Below the pieces are notes generated by a model, which searched no databases, was not told where the DNA came from, and was given only the letters and a program-made list of their open reading frames with translations. Positions 55,668 to 64,000 of a stretch of 64,000 nucleotides of DNA are shown one piece after another. The stretch covers positions 2,604,001-2,668,000 of the forward strand of contig OZ244911.1 in assembly GCA_965221765.1 (NCBI GenBank). The letters are read 5' to 3'. This DNA comes from Bin25 sp965221765. Its GTDB lineage: Bacteria > Bacteroidota > Bacteroidia > Flavobacteriales > Flavobacteriaceae. Made by a program: the position numbers and the translations under genes. Each line of letters begins with the position of its first letter. Position 1 is the stretch's first letter.

Positions 55668-55675
55668 CAAAGATA
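55668..55675 (-). promoter_or_regulatory. -7 box (TATCTTTG) of the lipoprotein gene, next to a 12-nt G tract
   Basis: Matches TAnnTTTG about 75 bp before the ATG at 55592. The nearest upstream TTG (55705-55703, minus strand) is 27 nt away, and the intervening DNA includes the 12-nt homopolymer. A shorter tract would bring the two boxes closer to the usual ~19-20 nt. Confidence 0.45.
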
Positions 55676-55682
55676 ATCAATA

Positions 55683-55694
55683 CCCCCCCCCCCC
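55683..55694. repeat. poly-C tract (12) in the putative lipoprotein promoter
   Basis: The longest homopolymer of G or C in the window, located between a TTG and the TATCTTTG box on the minus strand. Its length is consistent with a minus-strand reading through it (MGGGGIDY). Confidence 0.8.
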
Positions 55695-55938
55695 ATTTTT
55701 TTCAAGTTTTTTCCAAAAAAAAGTACAAATCCCCTGCATAATCTGTTTCTTGACGTCCGCCAAAACCATCGATCAAGACACATAAAAGCATAGCATATCA
55801 ATGGATTGAAGAATACGAAATCAAAAGAGAATTTGCTTGGGCTAGTGAAGCACAAGACGGACATGACTAAAAGAAAATTCTTCTCAATATACTTCGAGTT
55901 GGAGACTGAAGATAGTGAACGATATTAAAATAAAGATG
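55695..55938. other. spacer between the lipoprotein promoter and ilvC
   Basis: Contains no gene. An 8-T run (55943-55950 region) near the ilvC stop is the only terminator-like feature, without a good stem. Confidence 0.35.
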
Positions 55939-57420
55939 TCAGTTTTTTTTAAATAATGATGGCATGTTGGTCATGGCATCGCGTAATTCACCACCAATAT
56001 CCTCAATGAGCGTATACCTAATCTTTTCATTGATATCAATGAGGGTTTTGTTATCCACTTGATTATTGTCTATTGAGTATACTTCACCAATGACATCTTT
56101 ATCTTGAGTCTTCATAAAATCTTCCAATAGGGGTTTGGCAGCATGATCAAACAAATAACAACCATACTCGGCCGTATCAGAGATTACCCGATTCATTTCA
56201 TATAGTTTTTTTCTTGAAATTAAATTGGCAATCAAAGGAGTTTCGTGCAATGATTCATAATAAGCCGACTCTTCTTTAATGCCAGATTCAACCATAGTAT
56301 CAAATGCTAATTCGACGCCCGCCTTAATAAATGCCACCATGAGTACCCCTCGATCAAAATACTCTTGCTCCTCAATCTTCTGATCAGTATTGACTGTTTT
56401 TTCAAACTCAGTGTTAGCGGTTGCAGATCGCCATTGGAGCAGTTTTATATCATTATCAACCCAATCTTTCATCATGTTTTTAGAAAACTCTCCAGACATG
56501 ATATTATCCATGTGATGTCGAAACAAAGGGGTTAAAATTTCTTTTAACTGATTAGCCAATTGAAAGGCTTTGATTTTAGCTGGATTTGAAAGTCGGTCCA
56601 TCATATGGGTAATTCCCCCATGTTTTAGCGCTTCTGTGATGGTTTCCCATCCATGCTGAACCAACTTGGCTGCAAATGAAGGATTAATACCTTTTTCAAT
56701 CATTTTATCAAAACATAAAATAGAGCCCGTTTGAAGCACACCACAGAGAATCGTTTGTTCCCCCATCAAATCCGATTTTACTTCAGCAATAAATGAAGAT
56801 TCCAAAACACCAGCTCGATGACCACCAGTAGCATACGCATAGGCTTTGGCTTGTTCATAACCATCTCCATTGGGATCGTTATCGCCATGAACTGCAATTA
56901 AGGTTGGGACGCCAAAACCCCTTAAATATTCTTCTCGGACTTCTGTCCCAGGGCATTTGGGAGCTACCATAATCACGGTGATATCCTTTCGGATTTCTAA
57001 TCCTTCTTCGACAATATTAAATCCATGAGAATAAGATAGAGTCGATCCCTTTTTCATGAATGGCATTAACGATTGAACCACAGATGTATGCTGCTTATCC
57101 GGAGTTAGATTACAAACAAGATCTGCTTTTGGAACCATCTCCTCAAAGGTTCCGACTTCAAATTGGTGTTCTGTAGCATTGAGATAGGATGTTCTTCTTT
57201 GTTTGATGGCAGAATCTCTAAGGGCAAAAGCAACATGCAATCCAGAATCTCGCATGTTGAGTCCTTGATTTAATCCTTGAGCTCCACAACCAACTACGAT
57301 AATTTGTTTTCCTTTTAAAGCCGAAACCCCTCCACCGAATTCTTTGATATCCATCAGTCGACATTTTCCAAGTTGGGTTAGTTGCTCCCGTAGGGTTAAT
57401 TTATTGAAATAATTACTCAT
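55939..57420 (-). CDS. ilvC: ketol-acid reductoisomerase, class II (long form)
   Basis: 493 residues, close to the E. coli long form rather than the ~330-residue short form. Converts acetolactate or acetohydroxybutyrate to the dihydroxy acid with NADPH and Mg. The N-terminal Rossmann domain shows IIVVGCGAQGLNQGLNMRDSG, followed by CNLTPDKQH and VMVAPKCPGTEVREEY. The duplicated C-terminal knotted domains include EVKSDLMGEQTILCG. The start ATG overlaps the end of ilvN by 8 bp, which suggests translational coupling. Last gene of the ilvDBNC operon. Confidence 0.97.
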   Translation of the reverse strand: MSNYFNKLTLREQLTQLGKCRLMDIKEFGGGVSALKGKQIIVVGCGAQGLNQGLNMRDSGLHVAFALRDSAIKQRRTSYLNATEHQFEVGTFEEMVPKADLVCNLTPDKQHTSVVQSLMPFMKKGSTLSYSHGFNIVEEGLEIRKDITVIMVAPKCPGTEVREEYLRGFGVPTLIAVHGDNDPNGDGYEQAKAYAYATGGHRAGVLESSFIAEVKSDLMGEQTILCGVLQTGSILCFDKMIEKGINPSFAAKLVQHGWETITEALKHGGITHMMDRLSNPAKIKAFQLANQLKEILTPLFRHHMDNIMSGEFSKNMMKDWVDNDIKLLQWRSATANTEFEKTVNTDQKIEEQEYFDRGVLMVAFIKAGVELAFDTMVESGIKEESAYYESLHETPLIANLISRKKLYEMNRVISDTAEYGCYLFDHAAKPLLEDFMKTQDKDVIGEVYSIDNNQVDNKTLIDINEKIRYTLIEDIGGELRDAMTNMPSLFKKN

Positions 57421-57979
57421 GATTTGTATCTATTTGACTAGTATTGGTATGGTTTTGTTTGAATTTTTCTAATATATCTGTAATTGGAAGTTTTGATTTG
57501 GTAACCGAAATCCTTCCAGAACGAACAAATTGCAGTAATCCAAATTTTTCTAAGTCCCTCCGAAGTTTTTCTGTTTCATGTCGAAACCCTGTTTTTTCTA
57601 ATACAAAATACTCCCTTGAAACCGTCACTATTCGGGCATGAGAGTTTTTAATGATATTTTGCACTTGCCTTTTTTCAAATAATACATCCGAAGGGAGCTT
57701 GAACAGAGCAGATTCTTGAAAGATGGTTTCGCTATCAGTATGATAAAATACCTTAATCACATCTACTTGCTTTTCAATTTGACTTTTTATTTTTTCGATG
57801 CGATCTGGTTCAATTTTAATGACAATGACAAAACGAAAAATATCAGAGATTTCAGATTCAGAAGTTGAAAAACTATCGATATTAATGTGTCTTTTTAAAA
57901 ATATTGCCGAAATTCGATTCAATAATCCAACATTATTTTCAGTATACACAGAAACCGTATATGTTTTTTTTATCATCAT
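57413..57979 (-). CDS. ilvN: acetolactate synthase small (regulatory) subunit
   Basis: 188 residues. The N-terminal ACT domain (TYTVSVYTENNVGLLNRISAIFLKRHINIDSFS) binds valine for feedback control in this family. A second ACT-like domain follows (ARIVTVSREYFVLEKTGF). Starts one base after the stop of ilvB and overlaps ilvC by 8 bp. It activates and regulates the IlvB catalytic subunit. Confidence 0.94.
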   Translation of the reverse strand: MMIKKTYTVSVYTENNVGLLNRISAIFLKRHINIDSFSTSESEISDIFRFVIVIKIEPDRIEKIKSQIEKQVDVIKVFYHTDSETIFQESALFKLPSDVLFEKRQVQNIIKNSHARIVTVSREYFVLEKTGFRHETEKLRRDLEKFGLLQFVRSGRISVTKSKLPITDILEKFKQNHTNTSQIDTNHE

Positions 57980-59707
57980 TTATTCCAACCGTACCGAAGA
58001 AACACAAGCCCCAGAGGGGACCATTGGAAAAACATTTTCCTCTTGTTGAACGATTACTTCCAATACATAAGGGCCATCATGGTTCAACATTTCTGCAATA
58101 GACTGATCTAATTCTTCTCTCTTATTAACTTGTTTACTCTCTATATGATACCCTTTGGCAATAGTTACAAAATCCGGATTAATCAATTCAGTTGATGCAT
58201 ACCTTTTGTCAAAAAATAATTGTTGCCACTGGCGCACCATACCCAGGAAATTATTATTTAAAATCACAATTTTAACCCCTATGTTTGTTTGAAAAATAGT
58301 TCCCAATTCTTGAATGGTCATTTGAAATCCACCATCCCCAATAATAGCAATCACTTGACGCTCATTTGCCCCCATTTTAGCACCCATGGCAGCTGGCAAT
58401 GCAAATCCCATGGTGCCCAAACCACCAGAAGTGACATTACTTTTGGATTGAGTAAACTTGGCATAACGGCAAGCCACCATTTGGTGTTGACCTACATCAG
58501 TGACAATGATTGCATCCCCTTTGGTGTGCTTATTAATCTTTTCAATGGTTTCTGCCATCGTTAACAAGCCGGACTTGGGATTAATTTCGTTTTTTATAAC
58601 TTTATTGTATTCAATTTGATATAAATTCTTAAATTCTTCAATCCACAAGGGATATGTTTTTGATTCAATCCCTTTGGTTATGAGTCGCAAACTGTCTTTA
58701 CAGTCCCCTAAAACTACCAAATCAACCAAGACATTTTTGTTAACTTCGGATTGATCAATCTCTAAATGAATGATTTTAGCTTGTTTAGCATAGGTATTTA
58801 AATCGCCCGTCACACGATCATCAAAGCGCATCCCCACTGCGATTAGTAAATCACACTCATTGGTCAATAAATTTGCGGCATAATTTCCATGCATTCCAGC
58901 CATTCCCATATTCAAAGGATGATCTGTAGGTAACGCTGATAAACCCAAAATGGTCCAAATAGCTGGAATCCCTGATTTTTCGATAAATTCTTTTAATTCT
59001 ATTTCTGCATTACCTAATATCACACCTTGTCCCCAAATAATCATTGGTTTTTTGGCTTGACTAATCAATTCAACGGCTTTTTTGACCTTTTTAGGATCCA
59101 CTATAATTTCTGGTTCATAACTGCGCACCCCCGTACACTTTTGATATTCGAAATCCATGAAATCGAATTGTGCGTTTTTTGTAATGTCAATCAATACAGG
59201 ACCAGGACGTCCAGATCTTGCAATATAAAATGCTTTAGCGAAAACTTCCGGGATTTCATCAGCATTGGTAATTTGATAATTCCACTTGGTAATTGGAGTA
59301 GAAATACCTATCACATCTGTTTCTTGAAAAGCATCGGATCCTAACAAATGAACTCCGACTTGTCCTGTGATACATACAATTGGTGTTGAATCAATCATGG
59401 CATCCGCAATACATGTAATCAGATTAGTTGCTCCAGGACCAGAGGTGGCTATGGCAACCCCTACTTTTCCTGAGACTCTTGCAAAACCTTGAGCTGCATG
59501 AGCTGCTCCTTGTTCATGCCGGGTGAGCACATGATGTAATTGATCTTGAAACTTATACAGTTCATCATATACTGGCATAATAGCTCCTCCTGGATATCCA
59601 TAAATAATATTGACATCTTCTGCAAGTAAACTACGTACAATGGCTTCAGCTCCAGAAATATGAAGTGGTTTGTTTGAACTAATAGGAGATGTTTTTATTC
59701 CTTCCAT
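57980..59707 (-). CDS. ilvB: acetolactate synthase large (catalytic) subunit
   Basis: 575 residues. ThDP-dependent condensation of two pyruvates, or pyruvate with 2-oxobutyrate. The Pyr domain holds IIYGYPGGAIMPVYDEL with the catalytic Glu in LTRHEQGAAHAAQGFAR. The central FAD-binding domain follows, and the PP domain holds GDGGFQMTIQELGTIFQTN through IVILNNNFLGMVRQW. It sits 2 bp after ilvD and directly abuts ilvN. Confidence 0.97.
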   Translation of the reverse strand: MEGIKTSPISSNKPLHISGAEAIVRSLLAEDVNIIYGYPGGAIMPVYDELYKFQDQLHHVLTRHEQGAAHAAQGFARVSGKVGVAIATSGPGATNLITCIADAMIDSTPIVCITGQVGVHLLGSDAFQETDVIGISTPITKWNYQITNADEIPEVFAKAFYIARSGRPGPVLIDITKNAQFDFMDFEYQKCTGVRSYEPEIIVDPKKVKKAVELISQAKKPMIIWGQGVILGNAEIELKEFIEKSGIPAIWTILGLSALPTDHPLNMGMAGMHGNYAANLLTNECDLLIAVGMRFDDRVTGDLNTYAKQAKIIHLEIDQSEVNKNVLVDLVVLGDCKDSLRLITKGIESKTYPLWIEEFKNLYQIEYNKVIKNEINPKSGLLTMAETIEKINKHTKGDAIIVTDVGQHQMVACRYAKFTQSKSNVTSGGLGTMGFALPAAMGAKMGANERQVIAIIGDGGFQMTIQELGTIFQTNIGVKIVILNNNFLGMVRQWQQLFFDKRYASTELINPDFVTIAKGYHIESKQVNKREELDQSIAEMLNHDGPYVLEVIVQQEENVFPMVPSGACVSSVRLE

Positions 59708-59709
59708 TT

Positions 59710-61389
59710 TTATACATCAGTGACACAACCATGTGATGCATCAGATACCGTCTTAATATATTTATACAGAACTCCTGAATTAAATTTATATGGAGGGGGA
59801 TTCCACAACTTTTTTCTTTTTTCTAATTCTGTATCAGAAATGGCTACTGATAGCGTATCTTTTTGAGCATCAATAATAATCAAATCCCCAGTTTTAATCA
59901 ATGCAATAGGGCCTCCTTCTTGTGCTTCAGGGACGATATGTCCCACGACAAACCCATGGGTACCTCCTGAAAATCTTCCATCAGTAATTAACGCCACTGA
60001 GCCCCCCAAACCAGCCCCCATTATGGCAGCTGTTGGTTTGAGCATTTCTGGCATTCCTGGTCCACCTTTAGGACCTTCATAACGGATAACAACAACTTCA
60101 CCATCTTTGACCTCTCCATTGGAAATGCCCTTATTTGCTTGAAATTCATTATCATAAACTCTAGCTTTCCCTTCAAATCTCAATCCTTCTTTTCCTGTAA
60201 TCTTGGCTACCGATCCACCAGGAGCTAAATTTCCTTTTAATATCCTGAGATGTCCTGTTTTTTTTATTGGTTTTTCAATAGGGAAAATAATTTGTTGTTT
60301 TTTTTGAAGGCTAGGAACCGATTCAAGATTTTCTGAAATAGTTTTTCCACTAACGGTCATACAATCACCATGAATTAAATCTTTTTCTAACATGTACTTC
60401 ATGACCGCTGGAACCCCTCCAATATTATATAAATCTTGCATCATATATTTTCCACTAGGCTTGAGGTCTGCAAGAAAAGGTGTTTGATTACTGATTTGTT
60501 GGATATCATCAATTGAAAAAGGGATGTCGGCAGCTTTCGCAATAGCCAAGAAATGCAATACAGCATTGGTCGATCCCCCTAGTACGCTAATGATTCGTAG
60601 AGCATTTTCTAAAGATTTTTTGGTAAATATATCCCGTGGTTTAATATCACTTTCCACTAGCAAATTGATATGATATCCAATTTTATTGCACTCTTGACTT
60701 TTTTCTTCACTCATTGCTGGGTTGGAAGAACTATAGGGCAAAGAAAGCCCGGCACATTCAATAGCAGAAGCCATGGTATTGGCCGTATACATCCCACCAC
60801 ATGCACCAGCCCCAGGACAAGCTTTTAAAATTACCTGCTGGTAATCTTCTTGATTGATTTTTCCTGCCACTTTTTGTCCCCATGCTTCAAAGGCTGAAAC
60901 GATATTGAGTTCTTGATTTTTGTATTTACCTGGTGCAATAGTCCCACCATAGACTAATATCGAAGGCCTATTTAATCGAAGCATAGCGATCATCGCACCT
61001 GGCATATTTTTATCACATCCCACAACCGTGATCAACCCATCATATCCCATGGCTTGAACAACCGTCTCGATAGAATCTGCAATCACATCTCGAGAAGGGA
61101 GTGAAAAGCGCATCCCAGGAGTTCCCATGGATATCCCGTCAGAAACTCCAATGGTATTATAAATCAATCCAACCAACTCATAACTTGAGATGCTTTTTTT
61201 AATGTCCTCTGCAAATTCATTAAGATGCATATTGCATGGATTGCCCTCATAACCTGTTGATGCAATCCCAATAAAAGGTTTTTGCAAATCATCTGTGGTC
61301 AGTCCAATTGCATGCAACATAGACTGAGCGCCGGGTTGGGTGGGATCTTGACTGACCGCATAGGAGTATTTTTTAGTTTTGATTTCCAC
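59710..61389 (-). CDS. ilvD: dihydroxy-acid dehydratase
   Basis: 559 residues. Fe-S enzyme that dehydrates 2,3-dihydroxy acids to 2-oxo acids, the third step of valine and isoleucine synthesis. Cluster cysteines appear in GNPCNMH, VGCDKNMPGAM and CPGAGACGGMYTANTM. The C-terminal GPKGGPGMPEML and TDGRFSGGTHGFVVGH are family signatures. First gene of the operon; no attenuator with a branched-chain leader peptide is visible upstream. Confidence 0.97.
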   Translation of the reverse strand: MEIKTKKYSYAVSQDPTQPGAQSMLHAIGLTTDDLQKPFIGIASTGYEGNPCNMHLNEFAEDIKKSISSYELVGLIYNTIGVSDGISMGTPGMRFSLPSRDVIADSIETVVQAMGYDGLITVVGCDKNMPGAMIAMLRLNRPSILVYGGTIAPGKYKNQELNIVSAFEAWGQKVAGKINQEDYQQVILKACPGAGACGGMYTANTMASAIECAGLSLPYSSSNPAMSEEKSQECNKIGYHINLLVESDIKPRDIFTKKSLENALRIISVLGGSTNAVLHFLAIAKAADIPFSIDDIQQISNQTPFLADLKPSGKYMMQDLYNIGGVPAVMKYMLEKDLIHGDCMTVSGKTISENLESVPSLQKKQQIIFPIEKPIKKTGHLRILKGNLAPGGSVAKITGKEGLRFEGKARVYDNEFQANKGISNGEVKDGEVVVIRYEGPKGGPGMPEMLKPTAAIMGAGLGGSVALITDGRFSGGTHGFVVGHIVPEAQEGGPIALIKTGDLIIIDAQKDTLSVAISDTELEKRKKLWNPPPYKFNSGVLYKYIKTVSDASHGCVTDV

Positions 61390-61654
61390 AACTGTACGAA
61401 ATTAATTTGAACTGACCGATTTATTAAGTTACAACAAACCTTATCACCAACAGTCAATACCGATGGTAAAATTATAACCTACTGATTTTCAATATTTTTT
61501 GATATTTATCTCGGTATACTCAAATAGACAATAACCACTTGTCGAACGAACTATTCAAACCAATGGCTATCCGAATAATTCCCAATTTTAAATCAATCGA
61601 ATAGAAGGTTATTACATTGATTAATAAAACAATACTTGAATATCAACTTAAAAA

Positions 61655-62509
61655 TTAATCTTTAAGCTTTGCTGACCACGTATCAATAGACTTTTGGTTC
61701 AATCGGACATAATCGGTATTCCCAACAACTTGGGCAAGCTTTGAAGAGCTTTTTGCGGCCTCGATGGCTTCTTGGAATCTTCCAAGATGAGCCAATATGA
61801 GTGCTCTTGGTCTATGATACCAATATCTTTCAGCATTTTCTTTGATAGCCTTATCAAGCCAAACAAGTGCTTTTTCTAAATCCAATTCTTCTTGGAGATA
61901 ATAGGAAGCAGCTTGATAATAATCATTGGCAGAAGGGGTTCCATTAAGGGTTTGTTCTATGGAAGACAAGGCTTTATCAGTAGTAGAAACTTGAATTGGA
62001 ACCTTAGCAACCAAATGATCCCATGCTATGAACAATGAACCCCCATTATTGTGTAATTCATTGATTCCGATTGTAAAAGTTTCTAAACTTTCAACCAACT
62101 GTGCTAATTGTGCATCCACTTCGGCTATGACCAAATTATCATCCCATGCACTAGGAAGTCCCCAATTATCCGTCTTATTATAAAGAATAACTTTCCATTT
62201 TGCTTGATTAGGAATGGTATAAATAGCATACGTGCCCTTGGGAACTTTGGTACCGCCAAAAACAACATCATCACTGAAAGAAATCATGGTATTTTGATTG
62301 GCTCCAGTTCTCCAAACTTCATCATAGGGAACCAAGTCACCAAAAATGGTTCTGCCACGAACTGAAGGGCGATAATATTTGATAGTCACTTCCGTGAGAC
62401 CTACAATTTGTTTAAGTGTAGAACTTGGACTTGGCTGAGGGATTTGTATTTGTGCAAAAGAAAACTCAATGGGTAGAATAGTAAAAACAAAAAAAGCTAA
62501 ATATTTCAT
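61655..62509 (-). CDS. secreted DUF2911 protein with TPR-like tail
   Basis: 284 residues with a signal peptide (YLAFFVFTILPIEFSFAQ). DUF2911 core: VGLTEVTIKYYRPSVRGRTIFGDLVPYDEVWRTGANQNT and VPKGTYAIYTIP with WGLPSAWDD, all recognisable for this Bacteroidota family. Residues ~195-280 form TPR-like helices (YYQAASYYLQEELDLEKALVWLDKAI). Periplasmic or surface; function unknown. A TAAATTTG box lies 18 nt upstream of the start (62528-62535). Confidence 0.88.
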   Translation of the reverse strand: MKYLAFFVFTILPIEFSFAQIQIPQPSPSSTLKQIVGLTEVTIKYYRPSVRGRTIFGDLVPYDEVWRTGANQNTMISFSDDVVFGGTKVPKGTYAIYTIPNQAKWKVILYNKTDNWGLPSAWDDNLVIAEVDAQLAQLVESLETFTIGINELHNNGGSLFIAWDHLVAKVPIQVSTTDKALSSIEQTLNGTPSANDYYQAASYYLQEELDLEKALVWLDKAIKENAERYWYHRPRALILAHLGRFQEAIEAAKSSSKLAQVVGNTDYVRLNQKSIDTWSAKLKD

Positions 62510-63061
62510 GGTTGAAACTTACGGCTACAAATTTATTGTATTTGTATCCAATATGATTGAACGATATTGCTCTTTATCTTAACAACTATGATCTCTATTT
62601 ATTACTTTTATTTATTGGATTTATAATCGAAAGTTCTTCGTCTTAGAAATGATTAACAATTGTTTTGAATCAACAACAACTGTAATCAATCGCTTTATAC
62701 ACCAATTTCGTAGTTCTGAAACAAAACGTCTGATTGCTTTAAATTATTGGAAATAATGAAGTGAATCACCAATTAAAAACTAAAATATGGGAAGAGTCAA
62801 CTATTGGAATTTATCAATATGATTACAAATATAAAAGTGGTCGAAAAGGGACTTGGTTTTCAACTAAATCTACTCCAAGAAAATAAAATTTGAGTATTTG
62901 TCTGATATGGAACACAAAATGGTGAAACCTATCTCTTGCGTAAGAAGGTAGATATAAAAAATATTGGCACCTTGTTTATTAAACGTCTTTTAGTTATGGA
63001 TGTTAAAGTAATGGAAAAAAATAATCTCAAAAACTGATGATTGCACAAAGTTTATTCATCC
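62510..63061. other. intergenic region with a possible gene relic
   Basis: Apart from the plus-strand relic listed at 62649-63037, I see only AT-rich spacer. Confidence 0.4.
62649..63037 (+). pseudogene. possible small plus-strand gene relic, unknown family
   Basis: Three segments with natural protein composition in successive frames: MINNCFESTTTVINRFIHQF... (62649-62755), then HQLKTKIWEESTIGIYQYDYKY... (to about 62887), then YGTQNGETYLLRKKVDIKNI... to a TGA at 63035. About 130 residues if rejoined. No family recognised. Could be a coincidence of AT-rich sequence. Confidence 0.3.
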
Positions 63062-64000
63062 CTAATTTATTCGCTGGATTTGAGCTCCAATAGCTAAAAG
63101 CCTATTATCAATATTTTGATATCCACGGTCAATTTGTTCGATATTATGTATGATGCTAGTTCCACGGGCTGATAGTGCAGCAATAAGTAATGAAATACCT
63201 GCTCGAATATCGGGTGAGCTCATAGTAGTGGCTTTTAATTGGGTTTTAAAATTATGACCGATTACAGTTGCTCTGTGCGGATCGCATAAAATTATTTTAG
63301 CCCCCATATCGATTAATTTATCGACAAAAAATAATCGAGATTCAAACATTTTTTGGTGCACTAAAAGGCATCCATTCGCTTGGATTGCCACAACCAATAT
63401 AACACTTAATAAATCTGGAGTAAACCCAGGCCAAGGGGCATCTGATATGGTAAGAATAGAATCATCTAAATGCTTATGAATCATATAACCATGTTCATGA
63501 GCAGGTATGTGAATATCATTTCCTATTTTGTTGATGGTCAATCCTAATTTTCGAAACACATCAGGGACTAATCCTAAATGTTTCCATCCTACATTTTTGA
63601 TAGTCAATTCACTCTGAGTCATAGCTGCTAAACCAATCCAACTACCTATTTCTATAAAATCTGGTAATACTCGATGGATGGTTCCATTTAGATGTTCTTG
63701 ACCTTCTATAAGTAAATAATTGGAGCCTATTCCTGAAATTTTGGCCCCCATAGCATTCAGCATTTTACAAAGCTGCTGTATATAGGGTTCACAAGCTGCG
63801 TTATATATTCTAGTCTTTCCTTTGATCATGCATGCTGCCATGACAAGATTTGCTGTTCCAGTTATTGAAGCTTCTTCCAATATCATTGAAGCTCCACCTA
63901 ATTTTTTTGATTCAACAAAAATAGAATCTAGTTGAGCATCTTGCCTTAAGGTGGCTCCTAGTTTTAAAAATCCATTGATATGGGTGTCAATTCTTCTGCG
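63062..64000 (-). CDS. murA: UDP-N-acetylglucosamine 1-carboxyvinyltransferase, C-terminal part (5' end outside the window)
   Basis: First committed step of peptidoglycan synthesis: transfer of enolpyruvate from PEP to UDP-GlcNAc. The frame is open to the right edge (RRRIDTHINGFLKLGA...), so the N-terminus and catalytic Cys loop are missing. Family segments include GTANLVMAACMIKGKTRIYNAACEPYIQQLC, PDFIEIGSWIGLAAM, DAPWPGFTPDLLSVILVVA and SPDIRAGISLLIAALSARG, ending GYQNIDNRLLAIGAQI. DAPWPGFTPDL is the form seen in Bacteroidota MurA. Intact as far as visible. Confidence 0.93.
   Translation of the reverse strand, partial: RRRIDTHINGFLKLGATLRQDAQLDSIFVESKKLGGASMILEEASITGTANLVMAACMIKGKTRIYNAACEPYIQQLCKMLNAMGAKISGIGSNYLLIEGQEHLNGTIHRVLPDFIEIGSWIGLAAMTQSELTIKNVGWKHLGLVPDVFRKLGLTINKIGNDIHIPAHEHGYMIHKHLDDSILTISDAPWPGFTPDLLSVILVVAIQANGCLLVHQKMFESRLFFVDKLIDMGAKIILCDPHRATVIGHNFKTQLKATTMSSPDIRAGISLLIAALSARGTSIIHNIEQIDRGYQNIDNRLLAIGAQIQRIN

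Noticed and set aside
61390..61654. Attenuator or leader peptide for the ilv operon
   Set aside because: No short ORF rich in Ile, Val or Leu codons and no convincing alternative stem-loops were seen.
1..64000. tRNA or rRNA genes
   Set aside because: I found no cloverleaf-like or rRNA-like sequence by eye in the intergenic regions; a covariance-model scan would settle this.

Overview
The window reads as AT-rich chromosomal DNA of a member of the Bacteroidota, most likely a Saprospiria-like lineage. The evidence is a fused ResB-CcsA cytochrome c maturation protein, a menaquinone pathway (menD, menB), a large secreted Asp-box propeller protein, a DUF5117/DUF4953-type metalloprotease, a DUF2911 protein, a GH29 fucosidase with Bacteroidota-type signal peptides, and promoters of the TTG-N19/20-TAnnTTTG type. 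The lineage call is an inference from family recognition, not from a marker-gene tree.

Layout. 1-14 kb is accessory: two paralogous AAA+ ATPases, a decayed sliding-clamp-like (DnaN) gene, a 70-bp tandem repeat array with regularly phased ATGTCGAT boxes in front of a Fic gene, a secreted propeller protein, a frameshifted ADP-ribosylglycohydrolase and a second Fic gene. 13.8-18.5 kb holds a single-chain type ISP restriction-modification enzyme cut in two by an 11-nt G/C tract. 18.8-21.2 kb is a secreted metalloprotease. 21.3-25.0 kb holds two dead IS5-like elements around a third Fic gene. 25.5-29.5 kb is a two-gene module: a PHP domain plus SMC-like ATPase, and an AlbA_2/Schlafen-type protein. 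29.7-47.97 kb is mostly housekeeping: arginase, CcsBA, KdsC-like, Maf, PIG-L deacetylase, Na+ symporter, MenD, MenB, a cation/H+ antiporter and a fucosidase. A decayed type II restriction-modification pair sits between menD and menB. 48.2-51 kb is a graveyard of ISL3 and IS1634 transposases. 51.5-55.6 kb is a long repeat-built lipoprotein (InlB-like repeats, Pro/Thr linker, BspA-type DUF285 repeats). 55.9-61.4 kb is a tight ilvD-ilvB-ilvN-ilvC operon, followed by a DUF2911 protein and the 3' part of murA, which runs off the right edge.

The most interesting theme is contingency. In otherwise AT-rich DNA there are seven runs of at least nine G or C. One lies exactly at the break in the type ISP enzyme, where one added C or two removed Cs would join the two ORFs into a full-length enzyme. 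One lies just after the signal peptide of the BspA-type lipoprotein, and one lies inside that gene's putative promoter. This fits phase-variable defence and phase-variable surface display, though homopolymer sequencing error must be excluded. Other points worth a second look are the phased repeat array, three Fic proteins of different subtypes near an ADP-ribosylglycohydrolase relic, and a 28-residue membrane ORF coupled to the symporter by a stop/start overlap.
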